Positions 1 through 11,440 of a stretch of 64,000 nucleotides of DNA are shown here, piece by piece. The DNA is from Takakia lepidozioides (lineage: Eukaryota; Streptophyta; Takakiopsida; Takakiales; Takakiaceae). Numbering within the stretch: position 1 is the stretch's first letter; each line of letters opens with the position of its first letter. Both the position numbers and the translations under genes were made by a program. The notes under the pieces were generated by a model. That model worked only from the letters and a program-made list of their open reading frames with translations, was not told where the DNA came from and ran no database searches. The DNA lies in contig CM060731.1 in NCBI GenBank assembly GCA_030704615.1, positions 91,616,756 through 91,680,755 on the forward strand, in the 5' to 3' direction.

Positions 1-345
1 TATTCTCACCAGAGACCGACCCTCTTCACGAACATGAAAAACATGGTTCCTGCACGTCTATTCACCAACTTTGAAAATCTTGCCTGATCCTAAAGACCTG
101 GCCCTGTTGGGTCTAGCGTTTGGGCTAATCACACAAAGCAGATAGATGCTCGTGTGAAGGGTTCTCTAGAGGATATCTGGAAAGCCCCAATTATTTGTCT
201 TTACCAAGGTAAGTCACGCTCCCGGAGTGAGCCCCTCACAAAGGTAGTTTCTATTCCCTATGTTTCCGTCCAACCTGGGCGCAGGGTCCGTGGCCACAAG
301 GCTACGGCAAACAAAGTCTTATGAGTACATTCTCTCTCTATTTTT
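1..345 (+). repeat. Inverted-repeat partner of 2955-3310 (left copy)
   Basis: Read on the plus strand this stretch matches the reverse complement of about 2955-3310, including a degraded coding segment (FTNFENL, DIWKA) that ends at a CAAG|GTAAGT splice-donor-like site near 205-215. It has frame breaks that the partner lacks. The last part holds the first of three short tandem copies of a 'ctacggcaaacaa-gtcttatgagtac' unit (about 296-465). Confidence 0.75.
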
Positions 346-470
346 CCCGCTCAAACTGGGCGCGGGGTCAATGGCCACAAGGCTACGGCAAACAACGTCT
401 TATGAGTACAATCTCTCTCTATTTTGGACGCAGCGCAAGGCTATGGCAAACAATGTCTTATGATTGCATT
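290..470 (+). repeat. Three tandem copies of a ~70-bp unit, also dispersed
   Basis: The unit contains 'ggctacggcaaacaa' followed by 'gtcttatgagtac' and a 'attctctctctattt' tract. Copies start near 298, 379 and 438. Reverse-complement copies occur at about 2960-3010 and 3655-3700, the last next to a GA dinucleotide run (3703-3725). It looks like part of a dispersed repeat rather than a gene. Confidence 0.6.
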
Positions 471-739
471 CTCTACTTCGGCACGTGGGCCCTCAGGGCC
501 CCTGTGGACTTGGAGATTCTGTTTTTTGTCTTTTTACTCTGGCCATTATATGCTATAAGATATCTTTTAAAGCTCTTCGGTGTACTGCTGTAGTTCTGCT
601 GTCTCTGCAGCCTCCCAAGGTTGTAAATAATTTTTTTCTTCTGCTCTGCATCCTGGCTATGTTACTCCTTAGGACGTTATAAAGTTGCTTTCTGTGTTTC
701 AGACAACACATGATTCTCAAAGTGAAAGGCAATCACCGG

Positions 740-1790
740 TAGGCATTGGCACGTATTTCGCTGCGATCGGCCAGCCGGCGCATTCCCCCTGCAACTTGTA
801 CTGGATCAATTTCACCCGCATGTGGAAGCCCTAGTAACATTGCTGCAGATGAGTTGATGAGGCAAGGTGCCCTCCTGTCATCCACAAATACTACTGCCTG
901 TGCATATTCTCATGATTAGAAGTGAAAAAAAGGGATTTGTACTGATTGCCCCTTCCCTGCAGATATTGGCTATGATGGACCCTTTAAGATAATCTAGTTG
1001 TCTCCATGGCATATCCCCAGGGTCATTTGTGGAGTCATCAGCTACTGGGGCTTGAACCAGCCTGAAGTTGGTGTCATAAACATTCACACAAAAGGCAAAC
1101 ACACACAGCTCATATTCATATTACAAACGGAAGCTTGAAGTGGCACCTGTGGCATTCTCTTCATCATAGCATCAAACCTCCTTCCCATGCGATCACAGCA
1201 AAGAGCACGAACTCGGTTTGCAAGCAACAGAGGGAGCGATTGACCAGCGTCAGCCATAACTGCCTCAGCAACATCTGGCACACGCGCAGGGTCTAACCAG
1301 ACCGCATAGCATATCCCCTCATAACTGTCAAGAGCGCAAACATTAGTAAGCCTCACATTGGGCACACAGGTATTGAGGAGTATTGGTATGCGCATTCGAA
1401 TGGCTACCCATAGGTGCAATGAAACCCGTCTGTGAACATCTCTCTAGTTTTTTAGGTGCCAGTGCGAATCTGTACACAGTGAGCAAATGCCACAAGATGT
1501 GCACATAGCATCCTGAAGAACAAATGTACAAATACAAGACATACATACGCACATGTATGCAGGTATTGAATACAGATGATCCTAGGATCGGCTATTCTGA
1601 AAACCAGTGGTGTTCTGTGTGCCCATCGCCCACCTACCATTTCACATTTAGCTGACAACAGATGATTAGAAGAGGGACAAATATACCCTTCAGCAATGAA
1701 CAATGTGGCAAGGAAGTGCTTCGGTCGCAACCCCAGGGCAGCTGTTAGCACACTGGGCAGCAGAAATCCTTCTGTATTGACCACCTACAA
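740..1790 (-). CDS. Possible multi-exon gene, function unknown
   Basis: Three minus-strand segments look like exons. About 1414-1160 reads through PNVRLTNVCALDSYEG and VPDVAEAVMADAGQSL and ends at a CAG|GTGCCA donor. About 1062-940 carries PVADDSTNDPGDMPWRQLDY. About 890-745 carries AVVFVDDRRAPCLINSSA and MRRLADRSEIRANAY and ends at a CCG|GTGATT donor. A fourth open stretch (1784-1570) carries LPSVLTAALGLRPKHFLATL. Codon-like composition changes sharply at the candidate splice sites. I do not recognise the family; no start codon or terminal exon can be fixed. It could instead be a fragment of a transposon-captured gene. Confidence 0.4.
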
Positions 1791-1849
1791 CAGTGCTCCA
1801 CCCCATTGACCCCTTTTGAGTGGTCTACCATCAATGTTTGCACTTCAAT

Positions 1850-2430
1850 TGGAGAAGGAACGAAAGAAGGAAGGAAACGAAAACATAGGAAATGAATGGT
1901 ACTTCATAACGTCCGCGGGAAGCTCAAAGAGCTTATGGGACGAGAAGAAAGAAACAAGAAAGAGAGAGGAGCCACAAACAGCCCAAAAGCAACTAAAGCT
2001 CATGGGATTTTCTAAAAGTCAATCTTCATGCAGGTAAGAAAGAAAGAAAAAGAAAGCATGTCCCCACGAGGCTCAAAGCCCCAACAACGAAACCACAGCA
2101 AAAGAGATCCATGACCTACTCAATGTGTGGCATAAAGGCGGAACACCTTAGGCAGGTAAGCTGCCAGGCAGTCCTCATGGCAGGGATGGAGAATTTCTAA
2201 AGACCCACCCGTATCTTTCTCCATCTCACCTGTGGTGCAACCTGGGCAGATCCTATCCTGGGGGGCAGGTTGTCATCCCACCCTGTCTCAATCTGGAGAG
2301 TGTGATGAAATTGCTCCAAGCCCACATGTGAGGGACAAAAATGAGAGACGTAGAGAAAAGAAAAAATGAAACGATACTTTATAACATCTGCGCTCAAAGA
2401 GCTTATGGGACAAGAAAAAGAGAAATGTGC
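1850..2430 (+). repeat. Diverged direct repeat pair (1850-1965 and 2335-2430)
   Basis: Both copies carry a purine-rich 'gaa-agaaaa' lead, then 'acttcataacgtc'/'actttataacatc', then 'gctcaaagagcttatgggac'. The intervening sequence includes 'ggcaggttgtcatcccaccc' and shows no convincing coding signal. Probably two copies of a small dispersed repeat. Confidence 0.6.
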
Positions 2431-2954
2431 CTTACACATCTGAGTGGCCAAGCACTTCTGGTCCCCAAAGGTGCAAATTTGTCAAGAGTATATCTGCCCC
2501 TCATCTCCGAGTATGCCCCACAGGAGAACAAGAAATGATCCTCCATCTCTACATCTTGAGTGCTACAGAGAAAGAATGAACTGGTTGATTCCCATGCCTG
2601 TGATGTTAGCTATGACATAGCCTTGAAAGCATAGTTCCCATATTATATCAATTCGACTGCTCATGAGGATTCTATCCACCAAATTATAATAGGCCTTTTG
2701 CCATACAGCTCACAAACAGCGATAACGATTCAGTGACAGGAAACTGACATTGAAATCATGCTAGAAGACACAATGCCCTTCAAGCATGCTATACTAGCCT
2801 CCCTACCTTGGGGAGATTTGACACATCTGACTGTGATTGACAGCTTTGGCGACCTTTCATGGGTACCCCAGAAGAAGGACAGTTTTTCCTCTTTCAGAGA
2901 TTGAAGGATGGCGGGCCTTCCCATAGGGATAGTGAAGGGGGAAAAAAAAATTGC

Positions 2955-3310
2955 GACAGAAAGAGAGAATGCATTCACAAGGAGTTGTTTCCCATAGCCT
3001 TGTGGCCGTAGACCTCCTGCCCAGTTTGGGCGGAACAAGAGGGAACAGACACTACCTTTGTGAGGGCCGGCTCAATCCGGTAGTGGGACTTACCTTGATA
3101 TAAACAGGCTTTCCAGATATTCTCTCGAAAGCCCTCCACACAAGCATCATTCTGCTGTGTGTGAGTTGCCAAATGAGATCCCAACAGGGCCAGGGCTTTA
3201 GTCTCAGCCTTGAGATTTTCGAAGTTGGTGAACAGAGGTGCAGGAACAATGTCCGTGGTGGACCTGAAGAGTGTCACTCTCTGGTGAGGATACCCGGACA
3301 ATGTATGCGA
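2955..3310 (-). other. Exon-like segment with splice donor; right copy of inverted repeat
   Basis: On the minus strand an open frame of 108 codons starts at 3301 and includes VPAPLFTNFENLKAETKALA and CVEGFRENIWKACLYQ, followed directly by a good GTAAGT donor near 3098. The frame then continues into intron-like sequence. Its inverted partner at 1-345 carries the same segment with breaks. Two copies of the same exon plus donor, in opposite orientation 2.6 kb apart, suggest duplication of a gene piece, probably with mobile DNA. The protein family is not recognised. Confidence 0.45.
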
Positions 3311-3369
3311 AAGTGGGTATTCCTGTTCAAAGGTAGGCTCCCCAGCCCAAGTTTAAATTTCAAATGAGT

Positions 3370-4020
3370 GCTGAGGGTATGGAGGCCCTTCTGATCATCT
3401 TTAAGGACCACGCCCATGCCACAGACTGGGAACAAGTTCAGGGAAGTTTCATGCCTACTTCATTTTCATCGGACTATCTTTGAGCAACCGACATGGCTTT
3501 AGACACTTCAGCCTCCAAGTCAGATTCATCAAGCAGGGTCACGTCGCTAATATTCAGGTACTTGAAAATCTCTTCTACCCTTTTCCACCAGGACTTGTCT
3601 GTTTAGCAGGACGGTCTTGCTTCCAAGAGATAAGAGTCAAATATATAGTTGACACACAGAGAGAGAATGTACTCATAAGACGTTGTTTGCCGTAGCCTTG
3701 ACACAGAGAGAGAGAGAGAGAGAGAAAACAACATTTGAAATGGCTTGGAGCATGCACTAAAGGCATAACAAACCTCTCCCAAACAGACCAGTGAAGTGGG
3801 AACATCAACACAACAAACCAAAACATCCCACCAAGCACAGCCAAACCCTAACTTCAACCACCAGAATACAGCCAAAATCTGAAAATTTCACTTTTTATTG
3901 GATAGAATGAAGTCACATGATACAGTGACCTGCAAACACTGCAGCAGAATGGCACCACTCATGCCAGGCCACCACCATCATCAATCAAAAATTACATCTT
4001 AGAGCAATCCACACAACTTT
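3370..4020. other. Intergenic; no supportable gene
   Basis: Contains a dispersed-repeat piece (3655-3700) and a GA microsatellite (3703-3725). A 'tttttattgg' at 3892 would give an AATAAAAA-like polyadenylation signal on the minus strand downstream of the 4023-4679 frame. Confidence 0.5.
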
Positions 4021-4022
4021 AG

Positions 4023-4679
4023 TCAATGTTGGGGAGAACTGGCTTGTCGCACCTCACAAGTTGCTGCTGCTGCCAACAACCCCTTAGAGAGGCGAACGGG
4101 CACAGAAATTAACCCCTTGGGCACACACAGAACGGTCTCAGCCAGCCACATTGGATTTTGCAACACCCCAGCAATAACTACATCACACTGGAGTGATGTG
4201 GCAACAATCTGGAGTACCGATTGTGGCAGGTCCAGGAACTCTTCAGGCTGTTCCCGGGATTTCTCTTGCAGCAGTGGCAGGGATTTTGGACCCCCAGTAT
4301 ATCCTGGCGGTATACCCAGGATTGCAGCTGCTGCACCACTGGGACCCAGCCTAGCCTGCTGTTCCACATAAGGAGATTTCCCTGGGTGCTTGGAGGTTGA
4401 GCTGCTGGCATATCGGCCAGGTGGTGTACGGAGAACCACAGCTGCTGTGCCCCCAGATTCCTGCCCCTCTGATTGCTGAGATTTTGTCCAATCAGAATAT
4501 TCCCCTGAGGTTCTCCCTGACGCCTTATCCACTGTTTTCTCTGTCCAGTCACATATATCTCCTCCCCAACTTTCCATGTTTTCTCCTGTAGAGCACCTTG
4601 AAGGCCTCCGGGCCTTCCCGGAATCAGCACCAGATGCCAGAGGTGGGTCACCAGGAACAGTCTGGTCATGACCACTCAT
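4023..4679 (-). CDS. Unknown protein or terminal exon, low-complexity 218-aa frame
   Basis: An uninterrupted 218-codon frame from ATG at 4679 to a stop at 4023. The first 130 residues are polar and Ser/Gly/Thr/Pro-rich with Trp-containing segments (ESWGGDICDWTEKT, GEYSDWTKSQQSEG). The last third is more ordered (EFLDLPQSVLQIVATSLQ, PVRLSKGLLAAAATCEV). A minus-strand AATAAAAA-like signal lies about 130 bp past the stop. It could be a single-exon gene or the last exon of a longer one; no family recognised. It lies just downstream of, and on the same strand as, the KAI2-like pseudogene, 286 bp beyond that gene's stop, so an association is possible but unproven. Confidence 0.45.
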   Translation of the reverse strand: MSGHDQTVPGDPPLASGADSGKARRPSRCSTGENMESWGGDICDWTEKTVDKASGRTSGEYSDWTKSQQSEGQESGGTAAVVLRTPPGRYASSSTSKHPGKSPYVEQQARLGPSGAAAAILGIPPGYTGGPKSLPLLQEKSREQPEEFLDLPQSVLQIVATSLQCDVVIAGVLQNPMWLAETVLCVPKGLISVPVRLSKGLLAAAATCEVRQASSPQH

Positions 4680-4964
4680 GTCAGGGTTGGTACCACTGAG
4701 TGACTCCAGTTGTACCTAGTTGAATTTCTGGCTGTGACAATTTGCTGGATAAGGTATGTCACTAAAACAATATTCCTAGTTACACGAAAGAAACATAGGC
4801 AGAATATTTCTTCAGTGAAGGGATGAACAGGCCAGGAACTTTCAGCATTGGGATCAACTACATGGGCAAATTACACCTAGGAATTCCCCTGACAGAAACT
4901 GAAGAACTCAACAAAGGTCACAGTTCTAATCTAGACTGCTAACAACATAAACAAGAAACTGGCC

Positions 4965-6370
4965 CTAGACACAAGAATCTTTCAGGCTTAAGATAGATCC
5001 AAAAATGTGGCGCTTCAAGGCAGGGATGAAAACTTCTGGTGAACTGAGCTGTGGCAAGCGGCCCTCAGTCGGTAAAACTTCCACAGTTGAGGGCGTGATG
5101 CATATAGTACGACACAGACACTGGCACTGCCAGGTCCCTGCTACTCTGAATGATATGGCATGGCACAATCACCTGCATCCCACAGTTTAGTGTCAATCCC
5201 ACGGCAGAAAAACAAAGAAAAAGGGTTTGAAGGATAAATTAGCATAGAGAAATGCAGTTTTTAAAAGCAAATGTCTGCAACTTATTTTGGTAGACGCATA
5301 CCAAATGTTTCACTTTCCAATGACTTGATGAAAAACTTATCCTTCCATTCACACATTGAGCTTCTGAGCTCGAGAAACATAATACCCGTGACAAAATGCT
5401 GCGCATGTCACTCTGGAATATAGTCTTGGCCATGCTGAAGGCGATGTCAGGACGAACATTAAAAACGGTTCGGCTGAACTCTTGGACTGCTACGGACTCT
5501 ATGTCAGCCCCAACTGCAAGAGGTGCAAACCCTGAGACCCAAGCCTTGAAATTCGACTGTATTGCTTCGAAGAACTGGTTTAGATCATCCTGCCTTAGGC
5601 CCCCAAAATAGTTTGGTTCGTTAAGATACCTGTGCCCACAATACCCAACCTTGCATTAAGTTGTCTGCCGTCTGCTCAAGGAATAACTGCGTACTTGAAA
5701 TCAACCAAATGGTTGACCACAAAACTAGCGCAGATGCATGGTTAGACCATATCCCCGCATCAGAATGCAGGTCACACTCACAATACTGAGACGAGCTCTA
5801 AAAGGTTTCCAGAATATTTCCAGATATTTGCTGAGCCAGCCAGTACTCATGTCTTGGACACAGGGCCATGTGCATGTCGTACCTTTGTTTCAAAAGACAC
5901 ACATGTATACTTTCAGGCCTCACAACATCTATGGATATGAACAAGTATTGCAAACACGACCGTATTACGGTATCCATACATACCTAGGGGAGGCGGAGAT
6001 CGTGACAATCTTTGAAAAAAGAGATGGTCGTTCAATTGATGCGAGGCATCCAACCATACCCGACACGGAATGGCCCACATAGACACAAGAATCAGCCTCA
6101 AGCTCATCTAGGATTGCGAGCAAATCGTCGGCATAACCATGCAAAGTAGAGTATCTCGAGAAGTTGAAGTAAATCAGGGTTGGTGGTTCCAGGCCCCATC
6201 ATGTCATAGCGAATGACCCGGTACTCATCGATGAGATGAGGTATGACATGCTTCCACACAGACTGATCGGTACCAAAACCGTGGCCCAAGACCACCAACT
6301 GGTCACCAGAGCCAACTACTCGCACATTGTGAGCCTCAAGGAGGGTGGGAATCTGAGACATGTCACGCAT
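4965..6370 (-). pseudogene. KAI2-like: KAI2/D14-like alpha/beta-hydrolase (karrikin/strigolactone receptor family), broken
   Basis: Three minus-strand exons match the KAI2/D14 receptor family. Exon 1 (6370-5984) has the oxyanion/lid start [30 protein letters not shown] and the nucleophile motif GHSVS, ending at AG|GTATGT. Exon 2 (5629-5386) has [52 protein letters not shown] and [11 protein letters not shown], starting after CACAG and ending at CGG|GTATTA. Exon 3 (about 5174-4965) has VPCHIIQS and RDLAVPV (catalytic Asp) and ends near HIFGSILSL. The exon 1/2 junction is phase 2 and restores SPRYL. Breaks: an extra T in the run at 6171-6173 shifts frame right after TTNPD; a second shift lies near 5090 between MHHAL and TVEVLP; and the catalytic His is replaced by Arg (GRLPQLSSP instead of the usual GHLPQLS). 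Ser and Asp of the triad remain. A recent pseudogene is likeliest; assembly indels could explain the shifts but not His to Arg. Confidence 0.92.
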
Positions 6371-6374
6371 CTTT

Positions 6375-7785
6375 GCTAGTACTTTTTTATCCAGGCACAG
6401 TTGTATGGATAACTAAGAAAATCCTGTCATCACTGACATGTGGCATCTGCCACTTCTGCCACTTCTGACTTGATATCTTACGTCTGCGTGTTGGTGTTGT
6501 CTGCCTATCTAGACATCTGTGCTTCAGTATTGACAATCTGAGCCACAACAAACGCCGAGACACAACATCTTCTCTCTTTAGTCCGGATTCATACGATGGG
6601 TGTACAACCACCGTCTCTCAGTATATAGGTATGGATCACTCAGATGTTGCTAGCAAGACAGGGATTCAAAGTAAGCCCACTAAACTCCACAGCGTTGCAA
6701 GCCCAAGCGATTATTTGTTCGAGATTGAATAAGTTACATCATGGAAATGAAGAGTGAAAGAGACAGAAATAGACCACGCCGAAACAGCCACAAACTTGTC
6801 AACCCCACCAAAAAAAAGGCCCAGAAAGAGACAGAATGAAAGGACTATAGCTCTAGACAGGCTTGAGTCGAATAGTACCTCCCAAACGTATCGTTGCGAT
6901 TGGAATAAGCCCAGCCCACATGAGAAGAAAAACATAAAACTTACAGTCGCTCGAAGGTAGCCCAAGAGGAGTGTAATGTTCTGGCCATATTTGCGAGACA
7001 AAGCAAGTCTACAATAGAACTTCGAATCTCCTACAAGTAAAAAATGATGGCAATCGCTATGGCGCCTGCCCCTGCCAGCCGTGGAGAGACCAACCACCGA
7101 CAGTGTCGTCATCACACTATTGTAGAGATGCCGATGGTCAGTTCGACCTCATGTGTCCTGGAAATAAAAGCTGTACAGGATTTCATCATTTCCTTTCTTT
7201 TGGGGCAATAAATTAGGAGATTATCCTATCCAACTTCGTGGACCTGAATCTTGGGGCATCAAATGAGAGGTTATTTTCCCCCGAGAGCCTCGACCATGAC
7301 TTTGAGTGAAGATTAAATAAATTGTGAAATACCGTACCTGCCTATGCTGTCCGATGATAATTAAATCCCAAAAGAGGCTGCCGGAAAATTTAAAATTGAA
7401 GCCCACCCAATGCCGAATGTTAGGAATTTGGCCCCAGGACTTGTCCTACCACTATCTTGCACATTACCACTACACTACCCATATACATGTACAAAACTAG
7501 CGCTTTTTTGTTACTTAACATGATTACTGTCGGAACTGCAGAAATTCCCAAAAAGCCTGCCCGACCCCTTCTTCAAGAAATATTAATTAGTCCGGCAGGG
7601 TCCTGACGAATAGAGTAGGCAAGTACGGTAGTTCTCCGGTAGATGGGATACACAGAAGATAATAGGAATAATGTAAGAACTTTTTTTTAAAAGAACTTTA
7701 ACAAAAAAATGTAAGAACTTAATGCACACGTGCAACCTCTGACAGGATGGTGCGTCGGTTTCCGGCATGTCAAATCTTTCCCACC
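6375..7785. other. No supportable gene
   Basis: Upstream flank of the KAI2-like pseudogene. Mixed-composition sequence with short frames only; none shows consistent coding character or recognisable motifs. No promoter element could be assigned with confidence. Confidence 0.5.
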
Positions 7786-7789
7786 CTCT

Positions 7790-7935
7790 CTTGAGAGTGA
7801 CATGGAACTGAAGGAGTGTAAACTCCAGTCGGGCTTACACTGGGTTACAGGACGTGTGTAACTCCGCTCGGGGTTACACATAATGGAGTGTAACTTCACT
7901 AGGTGTAACTCACACTTGGTCTCGAAATTTGACTA
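7790..7935 (+). repeat. Cluster of short hairpins built on GTGTAAC / GTTACAC
   Basis: At least two imperfect hairpins occur side by side: GTGTAACTCC-GCTC-GGGGTTACAC (about 7855-7878) and AGTGTAAACTCC-AGTC-GGGCTTACACT (about 7815-7843). More partial copies follow (gagtgtaactt, ggtgtaactcacact) and a further 'gagttacat' near 7955. Probably a degraded small repeat or MITE. Confidence 0.5.
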
Positions 7936-7939
7936 AGTA

Positions 7940-9245
7940 TAAAATGGACTAACCTGAGTTACATGAGAGCATAGGGTTATAAAGGATTAAACCGCTTCGA
8001 ATACTTATACCAGGTTATACTACCAAAACCTCCCATCAAAAATCAAACCTCACCACCTATTATGTTAAAGAGGGGTGGGGAGGATTTGACAGGGGCCCCG
8101 CCAGAGGAGCCCAGGTTGCCAGAATCCGGCGAAAGCACCGTGAGATTGCACGCGTCCATTAAGTTCTTACATTATTCCTTTTGTCTTCCAGATATGACAC
8201 GTTATTGTCAATGGTAGTATATCATATGTCGGTGATTGGTATGCACACTTCAATATATATAATTCATAGACAACGTAGACTCATCACCGACGCTAGCAAA
8301 AGACCATACAATGGAAGAAGACCTTCGGTGCACGAAATTGATTTTCAATTCTCTTTTTTCCGAGTCCCAATACATCAATGCAAAGTTGAAGGAGGTATTA
8401 GATTTAGGAGGATACTACTACATTTCGGCGGTACCTTACATTTACTGCTTTGCCAGAGCTATGTATTTCGATCATGTCGTCAAAACGTGCCGTTAGCTTT
8501 CTGTTGGAGCATTCTCGATAAAGTTGTTTTGCTGCATATGTTGACTGGTTGTTATCTGACACTGTCAGTGATCTATCTGTCTCTGCAGACCATGGTAGAC
8601 TACGTCATTGTGAACATTCTAATTTGGGATCACGTTTATTGGCCCTGCCTTTCTAAGGCAGAACTACGCAATGGGTTTTGATGCTTAGCACCGATACTTG
8701 CGATTACGCTCCGAATTAGATCGAGACAGGTGTAAGTATATATTCCGTCCACATTTATAATGAATGTAATCCTTGGGATGAATAGATTCATGCATGCGTG
8801 ACAGGTTGCGCTAAGTAGCCGATAGTTTATGCGGCTCGTCAGGTGGCCACCGTGTGGAAATCTCCTGAGCAATTTAGAAAGAAAATTTCCATAGTGATTC
8901 AGAGGGAGTGTCTAGGCGGACTACATCTTCTATGTTGCATCGATATCATTGATCCGGCGTGAACATGTACCAGGTTGCCGAGGTCCTTCTCAGGTTTCAT
9001 GTGAAGTGCTTAAGACAATCAACAAATGAGGATGAGAGAGAGAAAGAGAGAGGATTTGTCTTCTTTGGTGGGGTGGTTTGCACTGCCATTAGATTGTTGG
9101 GTAAAAGCATCTTCTGATTGATTGTGGGTAGTACGATCACTTTGAGACGAGTTAATGTGGTCAATTAACCAGCTCTAAAACCAAAATGGCTACAGATCTA
9201 TGATGACCTCAGAGAAATAGCTTAATTATGAGATATGTCGTGAAA
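7940..9245. other. No supportable gene
   Basis: Frames up to 166 codons exist on the plus strand (8181-8681) but have skewed composition, no recognised motif and no supporting splice pattern. A purine-rich tract (gagagagaaagagagagg) lies at about 9034-9053. Confidence 0.45.
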
Positions 9246-9250
9246 GCTCT

Positions 9251-9610
9251 CTAAGCATGAAGCAATCACACTAAGAACAAGCCCTAGTCCTTCCAAGTGA
9301 AATCCACTCTATCACATAAACTAAGTCAAGCCAAGGGTACCTTTGCTAAATGAATCTACCCTACAAAACCCTCAACACACTCCCCATCAAGAGCTATGGA
9401 GGTGAGAGAGGCTCATGGAGGCTCAACTACAAGAAGATGAGCCATTCTCAACAGTCACAAGGGGAAAACCTATCCCCATGTCCCAAGTGAGGCTTGACAC
9501 CTCACTTGACATATGAGACCAAATGAAGTCCCAACACACAAAATACAAATATAAATATCCAAAATATCATAATTAACTAGAAGTAGGTAATTCTAGTTAA
9601 CCATGACCAA
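9251..9610 (-). repeat. LTR-retroelement end fragment, inverted relative to 16705-16965
   Basis: Reverse complement of 9251-9505 matches 16705-16965 closely. Read on the minus strand it runs 'cttgggacatggggataggt ...', then a polypurine-like 'gatggggag' followed by TGTGTTGAGGG, which looks like a polypurine tract plus the start of a copia-style LTR. The match ends abruptly at 'tagagagctt' in both copies. The adjoining piece 9520-9610 also matches 40340-40450 in inverted orientation. Confidence 0.6.
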
Positions 9611-10070
<460 letters not shown>

Positions 10071-10071
10071 A

Positions 10072-10734
10072 GGGGCTTGCGCAAGTACGGTTTGCAGAAA
10101 GGACACCTGGGAGATTGGGACCTTCAGCTGCCTTGGTTGGCTATGGACTATAGATTTAGCAAACAAGCGTCACTTGCCTCCTTCGCACCTTACTTTCTTC
10201 TCTTCGGTCGGGAGCCAAATTTGTCTGCATCTATTCGTAGGGAGGTTGCAGTAGTCCCCAACCTTGATGATCCGGATGTATGGACACATGTATGTGACGA
10301 GCGGGCAGAGTTGTTCAAGAGAGTTATGCCTATGGCTTTTTGAGAACCTTGCTATGGCCCAACACCGAGACACATTGAGGTATGTCACTATAAGTGGAGG
10401 GGGATATTGTCCAGGGGTTTGGCGTTTCCATCCTGGGGACTATGTGTATCTGCAGCAGACAGCACCAACGACCTTGGATGTTACAGCAGGACGAATGATT
10501 CTACGGGTACGAAAGGTGTTGCCTTCAGGAGTGTTGATTCTGGAGGGTCAAGATGGCATGGTATGGAAGGACCATGGGCGCAATTGTGCGCCATATCATC
10601 TTCCACATGTGGATGGGAGGATAGATCCCAACCTTGCAGTGGTACCTGCAGGGTCGCGTTGCATGCTATGTGGACATGCTAGTGGTGCCGCAACCATGTT
10701 GGTGTGTGACAAATGCTCAAGGGATATAGGGTAA
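10072..10734 (+). pseudogene. Ty3-type integrase C-terminal half with start of a PHD-like finger (inverted fragment)
   Basis: The plus-strand reading begins inside an integrase: LRKYGLQKGHLGDWDLQLPW, then FAPYFLLFGREPNLSASIR, which is the region after the catalytic Glu of Ty3 integrases. A frame change near 10340 leads into LAMAQHRDTLRYV, GVWRFHPGDYVYLQQ and VRKVLPSGVLILEG, the integrase C-terminal barrel. It ends with CMLCG...MLVCDKCSR, the first half of a PHD finger pattern, and a stop at 10732. The minus-strand integrase at 11441-12034 stops exactly before the residues that begin here, so these are plausibly two halves of one ORF now in opposite orientation. Confidence 0.7.
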
Positions 10735-10739
10735 CATAT

Positions 10740-11440
10740 ATTCCTTGAAGATAAAAGTTACAATCTTTTTAGAAATAAAATAGGGTGTCATTATTTGTGG
10801 ATACCGGATTTAAATAAAAATATGGTCATGAATATATGCTCCAATTATATATTTTTAGGATTAATATAGGGGTTCCACAATGGTGAGGGACATGTTGTTC
10901 ATTCTATGGTATATTTGTATTGTAACTTCACAAATGACTAATTGGACCTAGATGACAGGACTTGGACTCGGCTTGGATGAGAGCACTTGGTTTAGGGAGG
11001 ATACGTTTTGGTTTAGGGTTGCTTTATTTTCTTCTCACTTTGTCTTCTTCTTCGACTCAAGAGTTCTGTTACGCTAGTTGTTGACCTCATTGTGTTGCTG
11101 GAAGCTCCAGTTTATTCATTTGCTGTAAGGTACCTCACTCTCTCACCTAATGAATATTTTTTCACTACACTCAAAATATGCAACAGCTTTTCTCATTCGT
11201 TGTGATAGATGCATTAGAGCATTGAGCAATAAAATATTTGGCACTCTAAGAAAAATTTGTTTTATTTTTATATTACTATAGGGTGTCAAATATTTGATGG
11301 TTACAGTCAAATATAAAAATAATAGTCTGCTAGATAATTGTGCATATTACAAAATTAAATAATTATAGGGTGGATGAAAAAGGAAAAAAATAATAATACC
11401 CCCATAGAAAATACCTCTTTATCGTACGTGATTCCCTAAA
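10740..11440. other. AT-rich spacer between inverted integrase halves
   Basis: Strongly AT-rich with short repeats ('tagggtgtca' at about 10782 and 11280, 'aaatattt'). No coding signal. It could be 3' untranslated or LTR sequence of the retroelement, or a later insertion; termini were not resolved. Confidence 0.4.

Noticed and set aside
4965-6370. An intact KAI2 gene with alternative introns
   Set aside because: The break after TTNPD lies in a contiguous conserved block with no GT/AG pair that would remove one base, and the His-to-Arg change is independent of splicing.
8181-8681. 166-codon plus-strand frame as a gene
   Set aside because: No recognisable motif, unusual composition, overlaps another equal-quality frame; no splice or start context.
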